Source: Flavobacteriaceae bacterium PS02338 (lineage in GTDB: Bacteria > Bacteroidota > Bacteroidia > Sphingobacteriales > Sphingobacteriaceae). Taken from it: a stretch of DNA of 64,000 nucleotides. Below, one piece after another: positions 1-8,140 of this stretch. The stretch's first letter is position 1, and each line of letters starts with the position of its first letter. The notes under the pieces are model-generated. The model saw only the letters and a list, made by a program, of their open reading frames with translations. It did not search any database and was not told the DNA's origin. The stretch is from positions 1-64,000 of the forward strand of contig JASCOD010000010.1 of the NCBI GenBank assembly GCA_029959615.1, in the 5' to 3' direction. Made by a program: the position numbers and the translations under genes.

Positions 1-26
1 TAATGTAAAGTAGAAATGAAGTTAAA

Positions 27-57
27 CCGCTGAATTTTAGAAGTTCAGCGGCTTTTA
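27..57 (+). terminator. Rho-independent terminator-like hairpin
   Basis: CCGCTGAA (27-34) pairs with TTCAGCGG (44-51) around a 9-nt loop and is followed by CTTTTAT. It would end a gene lying left of the window and sits just before the palindromic array at the DUF932 truncation. Confidence 0.55.
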
Positions 58-95
58 TAATATGACTTTACATAATCTATTACTTTCCATAACCT

Positions 96-121
96 TTATT
101 ATGTAAAGCTTTACATAATAA
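96..121. repeat. 26-bp perfect palindrome at a truncation junction
   Basis: The half-site TTATTATGTAAAG is followed directly by its reverse complement. Related 9-11 bp half-sites lie at 2-10 (AATGTAAAG) and 65-75 (CTTTACATAAT), so four half-sites are clustered here. The DUF932-like coding sequence becomes recognisable immediately to the right. This looks like the end or recombination site of an inserted element, or a recombinase binding array. I cannot name the element. Confidence 0.6.
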
Positions 122-800
122 CGGAGAACGGATTTTTATTACAGCCAAACTCCCCGACTATATCCGAGTAGGAAATGGCGATGATGTAACCGAGAAGTAT
201 ATTTTCCTAACCACTTCGCACGATGGTTCGGGCAGTATTACAGCCGCTTTTACTCCCATTAGGATTGTATGCCAAAATACGCTGAATGCCTCATTACGCA
301 GTATGACCAATGTAGTCCGTATCAAACACACTTCGGGAGCAAAACAACGTATCGAGAACGCTCACAAGATTATGGGATTGGCTAACACATTGAGCAACCA
401 ATTAGAGGGCATATTCAATGAGTGGACAAAGGTAAAAGTTACAGACCGAGAAGTAAGAAAGTTAATCCAATTGGCACTTTGCCCAAACAAGGAAACGCTT
501 GACCTACTCAAAAAAGGTGCTGAAGATGAAGTTTCCACCGTATTCAAAAATGTAGTTGATGATGCTTTCAGCTATGCGATGATGAGCGATACCCAACAAA
601 TGGACACAACTAAAGGCACATTGTTCGGAGCGTATAACGCTGTGACAGGCTACTATCAGAATGTAAGGAATTACAAGAATGATGAAGCCAAGCTACAAAG
701 TATTGTACTCGGTGGTACTGCCCAACTGAAATCGCAGAAAGCATTTGAATTGTGTACCTCATTTGCTTTGGACGGTGTGGAAATCCTAAACCTTAATTAA
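117..800 (+). pseudogene. DUF932 family protein, N-terminally truncated
   Basis: The open frame carries DUF932-like sequence from about position 120: GERIFITAKLPDY, then FLTTSHDGSGSITAAFTPIR and IVCQNTLNASL. It continues to a stop at 800. DUF932 proteins (phage/plasmid-like, LGT-TIGR03299 type) are usually longer than 300 residues. Here only about the last 225 remain and there is no ATG before residue M at 303. The frame upstream closes with a stop at 90-92, and the homologous part starts at the palindrome at 96-121, so the 5' part was probably lost by insertion or recombination. An internal start at 303 could still give a 165-residue product. The function of the family is unknown; it is common beside PRTRC genes on Bacteroidota mobile elements. 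Confidence 0.75.
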
Positions 801-852
801 ATAATCACAGGCTACCGCCTTAAACGGTGGTAGCCTACTATAAACAACAGCC

Positions 853-1236
853 ATGACAATAGAGATATATGAAGCAACGCTGAAGCACGACACAGGTACG
901 ACAATGCTAAGGGTATTTTCATTAAGTGGAAAGCAGGGAGCTATACAGCAGATAACAACCACAGAGGGTTGTCCCGAATGTGCCATTGTGGATATAGTGA
1001 AGATTGATAACGATACAAAACAGCAGGATATGAAAGCAAAAAACATAGAGGAAGCAAAAGAATTGGCTAAAGGCAAGAGCCTTGAAAAGAAGCACAAGGA
1101 CGAAACAGTACATATTATCTACTGCAATCGTACGGAGTATTTCTACATAGACACGGACGGTTTAATACGCCTTTGGGAGCAGTCATTCGGCTACTATGTA
1201 AATGGCATTTACACCGCTGAAAAATCACATTCATAA
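853..1236 (+). CDS. Hypothetical protein (127 aa)
   Basis: I do not recognise a family. The protein has no signal peptide or membrane segment. A charged middle stretch rich in Lys and Glu (about residues 55-82) separates an N-terminal part containing a CPEC motif (about residues 40-43) from a C-terminal part rich in aromatic residues. It lies 52 bp after the DUF932 remnant and 20 bp before the next gene, in a close-packed run of same-strand genes, so it is probably part of the accessory operon that leads into the PRTRC cassette. Confidence 0.6.
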   Translation: MTIEIYEATLKHDTGTTMLRVFSLSGKQGAIQQITTTEGCPECAIVDIVKIDNDTKQQDMKAKNIEEAKELAKGKSLEKKHKDETVHIIYCNRTEYFYIDTDGLIRLWEQSFGYYVNGIYTAEKSHS

Positions 1237-1256
1237 CCCTTAAACAATATACAATT

Positions 1257-1739
1257 ATGGCAAATTGGTGTAGCAATACGGTTGTTTTCGAGGGAGAACC
1301 CGAAGCAATCGAACAGATACAACAGCTATTCAAATCAATGGCTGAAAAACAACAGGAAGAAAATTGCGGACAACTGCCCGACTTTGTAGAGGACAGTAAC
1401 GGTGGCTATTTCTTCGACATCTATCAAGACGATGATGTTACAGGCATATTTCAGTACGAAACAAAATGGTCGCCCAATATTGAGGTAGTACAAGCGATAG
1501 CAGAACACTATAACGTGAGTTTCACACAGGACTATGAGGAAATGGGTAACTGTATATGTGGCAGGGCAATCTTTTCTGACAAGCTACTCACAGATATTTA
1601 TTTGGACGAAGAAGAATTTGAGCAATACGAGTTCGATGAAGAAACGGACACCTACCATTTTGAGGGCGAAGAATACGAAAGCGATTACGAGATATTGGAA
1701 ACCCTATTGGAACGGAAAATCGCCATTTATCAATCTTAA
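1257..1739 (+). CDS. DUF1281/Api92-like ferredoxin-fold protein
   Basis: The N-terminus MANWCSNTVVFEG, followed by a short helix, is typical of DUF1281 (YubB, Api92-like) proteins, which have a ferredoxin-like fold and occur on plasmids and phages. The 160 residues are very acidic, especially the last 50. The biochemical role of the family is not known. Position in the run (20 bp after one gene, 11 bp before the next) suggests a shared transcript. A 142-residue frame overlapping its 3' end is a shadow. Confidence 0.75.
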   Translation: MANWCSNTVVFEGEPEAIEQIQQLFKSMAEKQQEENCGQLPDFVEDSNGGYFFDIYQDDDVTGIFQYETKWSPNIEVVQAIAEHYNVSFTQDYEEMGNCICGRAIFSDKLLTDIYLDEEEFEQYEFDEETDTYHFEGEEYESDYEILETLLERKIAIYQS

Positions 1740-1750
1740 AAGCAAACACA

Positions 1751-2089
1751 ATGGAAACAAAAGTAATAGCCACAAAGTTTGTCCGCCACGATGTACCCGA
1801 ACTGAAAACCCTGCAAAATGCAAAGGTCTATCTGTTAAGGGAAAAACTCAACAAAGGCGAAAAGATGAACCGAGCCGAAAAGAACTGGCTTGCAGAAGCC
1901 GTAAACCGAAATGCTTTCTTCAAACGAGCCGTTCCCTTGCAGGGTTATCGCTTCGGGTTTGAAGATGTATTAAAAACCTATGTGGTAAAGCAGTACGGCA
2001 GTTGGGCAGAATACAACGCCCCCGACAAAACAAGCCTTAGAACTATTGTTTATGGCAGGATTGACCAGATAGCAGAAATCAGTAAGTAA
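1751..2089 (+). CDS. Hypothetical basic protein (112 aa)
   Basis: A small, Lys/Arg-rich, soluble protein with no recognised domain. Helix-forming segments run through residues 15-60 (KGEKMNRAEKNWLAEAVNR). It is 11 bp downstream of the DUF1281 gene and 19 bp upstream of the next gene, in the same operon-like run. Codon use resembles its neighbours, so I regard it as a real gene of unknown function. Confidence 0.6.
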   Translation: METKVIATKFVRHDVPELKTLQNAKVYLLREKLNKGEKMNRAEKNWLAEAVNRNAFFKRAVPLQGYRFGFEDVLKTYVVKQYGSWAEYNAPDKTSLRTIVYGRIDQIAEISK

Positions 2090-2108
2090 CAATTTAAAGC
2101 AATCAAAA

Positions 2109-2552
2109 ATGAAACTATCAGATAAACCAACAGAATACGTACTACTCAAAGCAGGTACTAACAGCGAATGGGACAATTGCAATTTTGCCATTGTCCACAT
2201 TACCGAAGATTGGAAAAAGGAACAGGCAAAACGGCTTGAAATGGTTAAGCCATTTGCAGAAGATTATTTCTTACAATCACTGAACTATTACGATACGGCA
2301 GTAGATTTTTATACGGCTGACGAAGACGACAATCCCGATTTATACAAATGGCTTGAAAATAAGCCTATGGTATTCGTGGAAGTGGATAAAGAAGAATTGG
2401 AAACCCTTTCCGTACCCGAAAATCGCTTGGACTGTTACAGGCTTGTAATGTACAAAACAGGAACAGCGATGTACAAGGCTTACGGAAAGCACACGAGCGA
2501 AGAATTTTGGACAGAGGAATTTCCATTAACCCCAATACTTGAGCAGTTATGA
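2109..2552 (+). CDS. Hypothetical acidic protein (147 aa)
   Basis: Soluble, no recognised domain, acidic with many aromatic residues. Its stop overlaps the start of the next gene by 4 bp (ATGA at 2549), which indicates translational coupling and supports the reading frame. It belongs to the set of small genes between the DUF932 remnant and the PRTRC cassette. No function can be inferred. Confidence 0.6.
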   Translation: MKLSDKPTEYVLLKAGTNSEWDNCNFAIVHITEDWKKEQAKRLEMVKPFAEDYFLQSLNYYDTAVDFYTADEDDNPDLYKWLENKPMVFVEVDKEELETLSVPENRLDCYRLVMYKTGTAMYKAYGKHTSEEFWTEEFPLTPILEQL

Positions 2553-2743
2553 AAATAACGGATTTGAACGGTTGCGAAATTGAAGTAACCAACCTAAAGG
2601 AAGCTATCAAAATAGCAAAACGCAATACAGGATACAGCCACGAGGATAAAAGTTTTTCCGAGTTCGACAAAAGGCAAAAAGCCTATTGGACAGATATACA
2701 CGAGAAACTCACAGCAATCAAAAAACGAACAGATAACAATTAA
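2549..2743 (+). CDS. Hypothetical small protein (64 aa)
   Basis: The start overlaps the previous stop (ATGA). The protein begins with a short beta-like stretch (MKITDLNGCEIEV) followed by a charged helix and ends DNN. No known family. It lies 12 bp upstream of the PRTRC protein E gene, so it is probably translated from the same message. Confidence 0.55.
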   Translation: MKITDLNGCEIEVTNLKEAIKIAKRNTGYSHEDKSFSEFDKRQKAYWTDIHEKLTAIKKRTDNN

Positions 2744-2755
2744 AATTTCAGAACG

Positions 2756-3397
2756 ATGAATACCAATTTTTTCAATCAGATACAAGCTTTGGACTTTACA
2801 GGAGTATTGCAACTGAACATTTCCAAAGGAGCAGAAAATAACTTAATCGTATCGGTTTTACTCAACAACGAACAATGCGGAGATAACGCCAAAAACCTCA
2901 TTCCCCCATTGACATTTAATGCCACTCCCCAAGAGTTTGACGAGGAATTTTTCAATCAGATACAAGCACCTATCAAAACCGTTTCGGGCGTAATGGTGGA
3001 TATGGAAAAATTCCTAAAACAAATGGAAGAAGTCAAAAAGCAATCGGCAATGGAGAAAGAAAAAACCGAGAAAGCCAAAAAGGAAAAAGAAGCCAAAGAC
3101 AAGAAGTTTAAAGATGGAATGGCAAAGGCTGACGAACTCGAAAAAGAGGGCAAATTCCGTGAAGCGTGGATAAAAGTTCCCGACATAACCGAGTTTCCCG
3201 AAAAAGCGGACGAGATACGCAAACGCAAAACGGCATTGTCTGCAAAATTCGCTACACCAAGCCTTTTCGGAGAAGCGGAAGAACCGCAACCCGAACCGAG
3301 CCAAGAGGAAGAAACCACACCCGAACCGCCAAAAACGGAAAAAGTTACAGCCGATTATCCCATAGATGAAACAGGCGAAGAAGAAACAGCGTATTAA
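2756..3397 (+). CDS. PRTRC system protein E
   Basis: Length (213 aa), domain layout and position match PRTRC protein E of Bacteroidota elements. The N-terminal domain (about residues 1-100) includes LNISKGAENNLIVSVLL and a repeated FFNQIQA motif (residues 4-10 and about 65-71). A long Lys/Glu/Ala coiled coil follows (about 90-150) and the tail is Pro/Glu-rich and disordered. PRTRC stands for ParB-related, ThiF-related cassette, a conserved gene set on plasmids and integrative elements whose biochemical role is unknown. The next gene, protein C, starts 8 bp downstream. Confidence 0.75.
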   Translation: MNTNFFNQIQALDFTGVLQLNISKGAENNLIVSVLLNNEQCGDNAKNLIPPLTFNATPQEFDEEFFNQIQAPIKTVSGVMVDMEKFLKQMEEVKKQSAMEKEKTEKAKKEKEAKDKKFKDGMAKADELEKEGKFREAWIKVPDITEFPEKADEIRKRKTALSAKFATPSLFGEAEEPQPEPSQEEETTPEPPKTEKVTADYPIDETGEEETAY

Positions 3398-3405
3398 CAA
3401 TAAAA

Positions 3406-3633
3406 ATGAGCATTATGTTATTAGCAACGCAATTAGAACGAGTGTTTATACTCAAAGATAAAGGACAGGACATCAGACTGACCGACCCCGAACCACGTTG
3501 GAGCGTGGAAGCCGTAATGAATTTTTACGCCAATATGTACCCGATACTCACAACGGCAAAAGCATCTGCACCGCAGATAAAAGATGATGCAGTAGAATAC
3601 AAATTTGAGAGCGTAATGGGAACGAAAGGTTAA
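3406..3633 (+). CDS. PRTRC system protein C
   Basis: A 75-residue protein with the PRTRC-C pattern: ATQLERVFILKD, then LTDPEP and a VMNFYANMYPILTTA segment. Family members are about 70-80 residues long. A second possible start lies at 3415 (MLLATQ). It sits between proteins E and the unknown PRTRC-associated gene, as usual in this cassette. Function unknown. Confidence 0.8.
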   Translation: MSIMLLATQLERVFILKDKGQDIRLTDPEPRWSVEAVMNFYANMYPILTTAKASAPQIKDDAVEYKFESVMGTKG

Positions 3634-3650
3634 ACCAAATATTTAAAGTA

Positions 3651-4805
3651 ATGAACTATGCACAAACATATCATATCGGGAACTATCACAATACCCGAAC
3701 AGCAAAGACAACGGCAATTGCACCGCCAATTAAACGAGTTCGCCAATTGGATGCAAAAGCCAAAGGATACAAACGAAGTGCGGAAAGACAAACGCAAATC
3801 AGTACCGACAGCCATGTTGCCAATGGTTTTCTAAAGAGTACGTTTCTGCCTAAACTGAAAGAAACGAAAACCATACAGGCTTGTAGGAAATCAGATAAAA
3901 CGGAAAGGGATTTTTTTCAGTCCCTTTCCAAACTTGCCGAGCATTACCAAATTGAACCGATGCAGAGTAAACAATTTCCATATCCTTACAATATGGCTTT
4001 GGCAATGTCGGATATGGAAGAAAAATTGAAACAAAAGGTCTTGGATTGGGAAGAAATTCGTTTGGTACAGGATAGCAAGAAAACCTACTTTGTAAGTGAA
4101 GAACGTTACAATACAGGCTCAACACTTTTTTACATTCCCGTTGCTTCCTTATACCGAATGTTGCACAATCGCAAACGAAAAGGTAACGCTCATTTATTGT
4201 TATCCGTTTGTGCCTATCTCTACCATATAGCCGATATTCCGTATTACAGGCAAGAAGCAAGCTATCTGTATTGGATGTACGAAATGATGAACGATTGGGT
4301 TGAACAGGACGATTATACGGATGAAACGGAAGTATATCTTTCCGAAATCAAACAAGCAGAATACATCGGGAATTATATAGAACAGCGGATTTATAACCGC
4401 ATTAATCTGACTGTATTTGAACAGCGTATCAACAGTTTTAAAGTCAAAGATGATTTTGATACCGACTGTTTAAACGTAGCAAAAGAAACCTTTGCCCTTT
4501 ATCAGACCTATCCGAATGAAAATGTATTCCGTAATGCGAAACCCAACGGAGAAGCATCGGAAGAAGATATGGAGAACATTATCGGAATGGAAAAGTATAT
4601 TTCATTCTATGCTGACCACAAAGGTTGGCTTAATGAAACCCTTATAGAATCGGTCAATACCGAAATGCAGGAGTACGGACAAATGGAAGAACCCATTATC
4701 CAAAAGCAGTTTGACGGCAGGGATATAACCGCCAACAACCTTTGTTTTGAAAACCGATTGTTTGAACTACTGCACAAATTAAGCGACATTTTACACACCT
4801 TATAA
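3651..4805 (+). CDS. PRTRC-associated hypothetical protein (384 aa or shorter)
   Basis: This frame fills the position of the conserved unknown gene between PRTRC proteins C and B; it may correspond to protein F, but I cannot confirm that. From about residue 63 on it reads as an ordinary soluble protein rich in Tyr and Glu. The first 60 residues have an odd Thr/Lys/Arg/Ala composition, and the same DNA in another frame encodes a more protein-like 58-residue ORF (3658-3834). The true start may therefore lie downstream, or the two frames may be joined by a frameshift near 3828. The first in-frame ATG after that point is at 3960. Confidence 0.65.
   Translation: MNYAQTYHIGNYHNTRTAKTTAIAPPIKRVRQLDAKAKGYKRSAERQTQISTDSHVANGFLKSTFLPKLKETKTIQACRKSDKTERDFFQSLSKLAEHYQIEPMQSKQFPYPYNMALAMSDMEEKLKQKVLDWEEIRLVQDSKKTYFVSEERYNTGSTLFYIPVASLYRMLHNRKRKGNAHLLLSVCAYLYHIADIPYYRQEASYLYWMYEMMNDWVEQDDYTDETEVYLSEIKQAEYIGNYIEQRIYNRINLTVFEQRINSFKVKDDFDTDCLNVAKETFALYQTYPNENVFRNAKPNGEASEEDMENIIGMEKYISFYADHKGWLNETLIESVNTEMQEYGQMEEPIIQKQFDGRDITANNLCFENRLFELLHKLSDILHTL
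3658..3834 (+). CDS. Small overlapping ORF (58 aa), possible real 5' gene
   Basis: It starts at ATG 3658, 7 bp after the start of the 384-codon frame and in a different frame, and ends at TAA 3832-3834. The product begins MHKHIISGTITIPEQQ and contains a basic, amphipathic helical stretch (QLHRQLNEFANWMQK). Its composition is more protein-like than the overlapping frame. No known family. It may be a separate small gene or the true N-terminus of the downstream protein. Confidence 0.4.
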   Translation: MHKHIISGTITIPEQQRQRQLHRQLNEFANWMQKPKDTNEVRKDKRKSVPTAMLPMVF

Positions 4806-4815
4806 ATTGGATATT

Positions 4816-5541
4816 ATGGAAACGATTAACGACATAACACAGGACTTCGGCACATTGTACCACCCAAAATCGGCTTTGGTATTCTATGAAACCAAAGGAA
4901 GCAATACCGATGTATATGTAGAGCATTTTGATATGGACAAAAACGGTAATCCTATCAATGCCCACCCTTTGACGGTAAAAGAAGCAAATGTATTGGCAAA
5001 GGCACTCAATACCGAACAGGAAAATAACAAAGCCTTTTTGAAATCGAACGGAATTTTGCCAACCAACATTTTGCACATCAACCCCAATGCGGATAAAGGT
5101 GCAGTCATTTGGTACACCAAAGCACAGCAAAGGCAACTGTATTTTGTAGAAAGTTTGGGCATACCCAACGGAAAAGCACCAATACCACCCATGCTTTGGA
5201 AAGCTAGTAAAAACGGTTTGAGCGTGTTTGCCCTTTCAAGTGATAGAAGACCCAACGAGAAAACGAAATTGTATCATACGCCTTATTTCAACATCTATGA
5301 AGACGGCAAAGTCTGTATGGGAACGGTAAGCGTAGATATTAAAAAATCCGCTTCGGTGGAAGAGTTTATACAGGCTTGGGAATATTATTTTTTCAATTCC
5401 TATTTCAGCCATTTGTTAGGCAAACATAATCCGATAAAGGGCAATTGTGTAAGCCTTTGGAAAGACCTAGTAAACACAGATAAACCTTTTCCAAAAGAAG
5501 TATTGAAACCAAATAACAAAACCCTTAAAAATCTATTGTAA
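4816..5541 (+). CDS. PRTRC system protein B
   Basis: Matches PRTRC protein B in size (241 aa), position and features: a PKSALVFYE-type opening, a KAPIPPMLWKA segment in the middle and a C-terminal region containing YYFFNSYFSHL. A TTG at 4807 would extend it by three residues, but ATG at 4816 is the better start. Its last codon overlaps the ATG of the ThiF-like gene (TAATG at 5539-5543), so translation is probably coupled. Function unknown. Confidence 0.8.
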   Translation: METINDITQDFGTLYHPKSALVFYETKGSNTDVYVEHFDMDKNGNPINAHPLTVKEANVLAKALNTEQENNKAFLKSNGILPTNILHINPNADKGAVIWYTKAQQRQLYFVESLGIPNGKAPIPPMLWKASKNGLSVFALSSDRRPNEKTKLYHTPYFNIYEDGKVCMGTVSVDIKKSASVEEFIQAWEYYFFNSYFSHLLGKHNPIKGNCVSLWKDLVNTDKPFPKEVLKPNNKTLKNLL

Positions 5542-6347
5542 TGGAAACAGTAAAAACAGCCGTTCATTTTACGGACAACTATTTGATAAGCCCGACTAAC
5601 CCGATTGAGGTTAATTTGATTGGTGCAGGTGGCACAGGTTCAAAGGTGCTGACCGCTTTAATGGAAATGAGCCACAGTTTAACAGAATTGGAACACGCAG
5701 GATTGCAGGTGCGTTTGTGGGATGATGATATTATCACGGAAGCCAATTTGGGCAGACAGCGATTTGCACCAAGTGAAACAGGCTTGTACAAATCGGTAGC
5801 ATTGATAAACCGTGTCAATCGGTTTATGGGTACGAATTGGAAAGCGGAAACCCAAAAGTTTGAAAGGAATAATTTCGGTGGATTGCCCGAAAATGCAAAG
5901 GCAACGATTTTCATTACCTGTGTGGACAATGTACAGGCACGGTTTGACATTGCAGAAATGCTAAAAGCAATGAGCAAACGCAGAGCCAATCGTGACGAAC
6001 CAAAGTATTGGTTAGACTTTGGTAACAGCCAACAGACAGGACAAGTCATACTATCTACTATCGGAGAAATTAAACAACCCAACTCCGAGAAGTACGAAAC
6101 GGTAGCAAGCCTGCCAATGGTTACAGATGAATTTGGCGAACTGCTGAAACAGTCCGAACAAATAGACGATACCCCAAGTTGCAGTTTAGCCGAAGCATTG
6201 GAAAAACAGGATTTGTATATCAATGCAACATTGGCTCAAATGGGTTGTTCGTTATTATGGTCTATGTTTCGTTATGGAATGACCGAAAACAGAGGTTTCT
6301 TTCTTAATCTGAAGAACTTCCTAACCCAACCCTTAAAAGTCGCCTGA
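5541..6347 (+). CDS. PRTRC system ThiF family protein
   Basis: ThiF/E1-like adenylation-domain protein of 268 residues. The Rossmann nucleotide-binding motif GAGGTGSK lies at about residues 28-35, followed by LWDDDIITEANLGRQRF, the typical ThiF loop in which Asp and Arg contact ATP. ThiF and E1 enzymes adenylate the C-terminus of a sulfur-carrier or ubiquitin-like partner. No such carrier is visible nearby, so the substrate is unknown. It is the last gene of the PRTRC cassette, and a hairpin follows at 6363-6405. Confidence 0.9.
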   Translation: METVKTAVHFTDNYLISPTNPIEVNLIGAGGTGSKVLTALMEMSHSLTELEHAGLQVRLWDDDIITEANLGRQRFAPSETGLYKSVALINRVNRFMGTNWKAETQKFERNNFGGLPENAKATIFITCVDNVQARFDIAEMLKAMSKRRANRDEPKYWLDFGNSQQTGQVILSTIGEIKQPNSEKYETVASLPMVTDEFGELLKQSEQIDDTPSCSLAEALEKQDLYINATLAQMGCSLLWSMFRYGMTENRGFFLNLKNFLTQPLKVA

Positions 6348-6362
6348 CAGCAAAGTCGGGCG

Positions 6363-6405
6363 GCGAAAAGACGCATCCTTCCGTTGGTCGGAACCGCCTT
6401 TTCGC
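6363..6405 (+). terminator. Composite hairpin after the ThiF-like gene
   Basis: The outer stem GCGAAAAG/CTTTTCGC (6363-6370 and 6398-6405) encloses an inner stem TTCCG/CGGAA (6379-6383 and 6389-6393) and is followed by ATTTT. It starts 15 bp after the stop of the PRTRC operon and probably ends its transcript. Confidence 0.5.
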
Positions 6406-6486
6406 ATTTTAAAATCGGTACAACCACTTTGTCAAAATGTACCGTTCCAAAAATTCCACTTCTAACATTTCGCCAAACAGGTTGCG

Positions 6487-6590
6487 ACATCATTTCACGG
6501 GATATTCAGTATCCCTTTTGTTGTTGTTAGCGAACTTCTTTTCTTTCCAAATTGCGACCAAAGAAAAGAAGCAAAAGAACGTCGCTTGAT
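6487..6590 (+). repeat. Cassette-boundary repeat, copy 1
   Basis: Contains CATTTCACGGGATATT, then a 12-bp perfect inverted repeat CTTCTTTTCTTT/AAAGAAAAGAAG (6535-6546 and 6560-6571) and ends with AAAAGAACGTCGCTT. The same order of blocks returns at 7226-7330, and the last blocks at 8003-8050. Each copy precedes one short same-strand gene. Confidence 0.65.
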
Positions 6591-6665
6591 TTGTTATCGA
6601 TTTAATTTACTCGTGTCAATGGCGAATGTTATTTTCTTAAATTCGTATTCCTAAAAATTACTAAA

Positions 6666-7127
6666 ATGAAGATTGTTAAGCAAACTGAATTAAGCAAAAA
6701 AGATAAAAAACAAGTTTTTGAATTATGGAATAACGAGTATCCTGAAAAACTTGTTTACCAATCGGTAGATGATTTTGAAAACTATTTGGATAACCTGACT
6801 CAAAAAGCACATTACTTACTACTTAACGATGAAAATAATATTGAGGGATGGGCAGTTACATTTATTCGTGAAAATGAGAAATGGTTTGCCATTATCATTT
6901 CTGGAAAATTACATGGTAAAGGTATAGGGACAATGATGCTAAATAAACTAAAAGATGATGAAGATACTCTAAATGGCTGGGTAATTGACCATGATCTTGA
7001 TAAAAAATCCAACGGCTATTATTATAAATCACCTATAGGATTCTATCAAAAAAATGGTTTTAAGGTAATATCTGAAACCAGGCTTGAGCTAGAAATCATG
7101 TCAGCAGTAAAAATAATATGGAATTAA
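6666..7127 (+). CDS. GNAT family N-acetyltransferase
   Basis: 153 residues with the GNAT acetyl-CoA pyrophosphate-binding motif LHGKGIGTMM at about residues 82-91 and the C-terminal FYQKNGFKV motif that ends the fold. It would transfer an acetyl group from acetyl-CoA to an amine; the substrate is unknown. The gene is AT-rich compared with the PRTRC genes and lies alone between repeat copies 1 and 2, which suggests independent acquisition as cassette cargo. Confidence 0.8.
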   Translation: MKIVKQTELSKKDKKQVFELWNNEYPEKLVYQSVDDFENYLDNLTQKAHYLLLNDENNIEGWAVTFIRENEKWFAIIISGKLHGKGIGTMMLNKLKDDEDTLNGWVIDHDLDKKSNGYYYKSPIGFYQKNGFKVISETRLELEIMSAVKIIWN

Positions 7128-7225
7128 CTCTATTGAAAAGTGTGTTACTCATTTCGTTTGTATTCCTCTCTCAAATAACCACAACAGGCGTTTCTTTTCT
7201 AATCTGTAGAACTCAATGTACTCTA

Positions 7226-7330
7226 CTCATTTCACGTGATATACATTATCCCAATGAGCGGTTATGGTACGGACTTCTTTTCTTTCTAGGTTGCGACCAG
7301 GAAAAGATGCAAAAGAACGTCGCTTTAGTT
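7226..7330 (+). repeat. Cassette-boundary repeat, copy 2
   Basis: Repeats the blocks of copy 1: CATTTCACGTGATATAC, GGACTTCTTTTCTTTCTAGG, TTGCGACCAGGAAAAG, then AAAAGAACGTCGCTT. The hairpin arms are degenerate here. An 89-codon frame running through it (7118-7387) appears to be a by-product of the repeat. Confidence 0.65.
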
Positions 7331-7392
7331 AAAAAAAGACTTTTTTGTATATTTACTAAGGGAAGATTTATCAAACAAAACACTTAGAAATA

Positions 7393-7950
7393 ATGAAACA
7401 ATTTTTATTTATCTTTTTGACCTTAACAACCTTGACCATTTATGGACAAGACAAATACAACCATACTCAATTCAATAAATTGACAGAAGTTGAAGGAACG
7501 TCATTTGTAATTGCGACAATTGAAAATTGGGGGAAAATAGACGGACTTAAAAACCGCTATCTTTTGTTTATAGATACAAAAAATGGAAGTACAACCCAAG
7601 TTGATTTCCCGAATGAAGGATATTTAAAAAAAATAGAACAAGTTAAAATTGACGATTTAGGAATTAACCAAATAATTGTATCTGCTCAAACTATTGACTT
7701 AGACGAAAAGAAGGGAATTGACTGGAATGATCCAACTCAAATAATTATTTTATCAGTTGACGGAAAAGAACGAACTCAATTAACTGGCAGTAAATTATTC
7801 GTTCGTAATTGGGTGGTTAATAAGGATAGTGGAACTATTGTAATTACTGGGCATTACGACACAAACAACAATGGTAAGTTGGACAAGACTGACAAAAACG
7901 AAATAGGAATTTACGACTTGAAAACATTGAAACTGATAAGCAAAATTTGA
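7393..7950 (+). CDS. Secreted protein with a possible calcium-binding loop
   Basis: 185 residues. An N-terminal signal peptide (MKQFLFIFLTLTTLTIYGQ, about 19 residues) points to export. The mature part looks beta-rich. Near the C-terminus DTNNNGKLDKTD (about residues 156-167) resembles the calcium-binding loop of EF-hand and dockerin repeats. No family recognised. The gene stands alone between repeat copies 2 and 3, with low GC like the flanking acetyltransferase genes. Confidence 0.65.
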   Translation: MKQFLFIFLTLTTLTIYGQDKYNHTQFNKLTEVEGTSFVIATIENWGKIDGLKNRYLLFIDTKNGSTTQVDFPNEGYLKKIEQVKIDDLGINQIIVSAQTIDLDEKKGIDWNDPTQIIILSVDGKERTQLTGSKLFVRNWVVNKDSGTIVITGHYDTNNNGKLDKTDKNEIGIYDLKTLKLISKI

Positions 7951-8002
7951 TAAAATACCGCATGCACAACAAGCTGTTTTGCAAAATAGCTGATAAACAA
8001 GT

Positions 8003-8050
8003 AACTTCTTTTCACACAGTGACCCAAGAAGAAGGAAAAGAACGTCGCTT
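8003..8050 (+). repeat. Cassette-boundary repeat, copy 3
   Basis: A shorter, diverged copy: ACTTCTTTTCACACAGTGAC, then AAGAAGAAGGAAAAGAACG and TCGCTTGA. It precedes the second acetyltransferase gene. Confidence 0.55.
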
Positions 8051-8140
8051 GATTGACGTTGGATTTTAACTGGATTATATCCAAAGCGAGTTTTTAAATC
8101 TTTAAATTTGTTCATAGAAGAGACGCAATGAAGTTTATGT

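Noticed and set aside
1534..1962. 142-codon frame overlapping the DUF1281 and the next gene
   Set aside because: Out of frame with two better-supported genes, very basic with shadow-like composition.
2956..3400. Two long minus-strand frames opposite the PRTRC protein E gene
   Set aside because: Antisense shadows of a Lys/Glu-rich coiled coil (Phe/Leu/Ser-rich translations).
7118..7387. 89-codon plus-strand frame after the first GNAT gene
   Set aside because: It runs through repeat copy 2 and overlaps the GNAT 3' end; composition is not protein-like and no start signal supports it.
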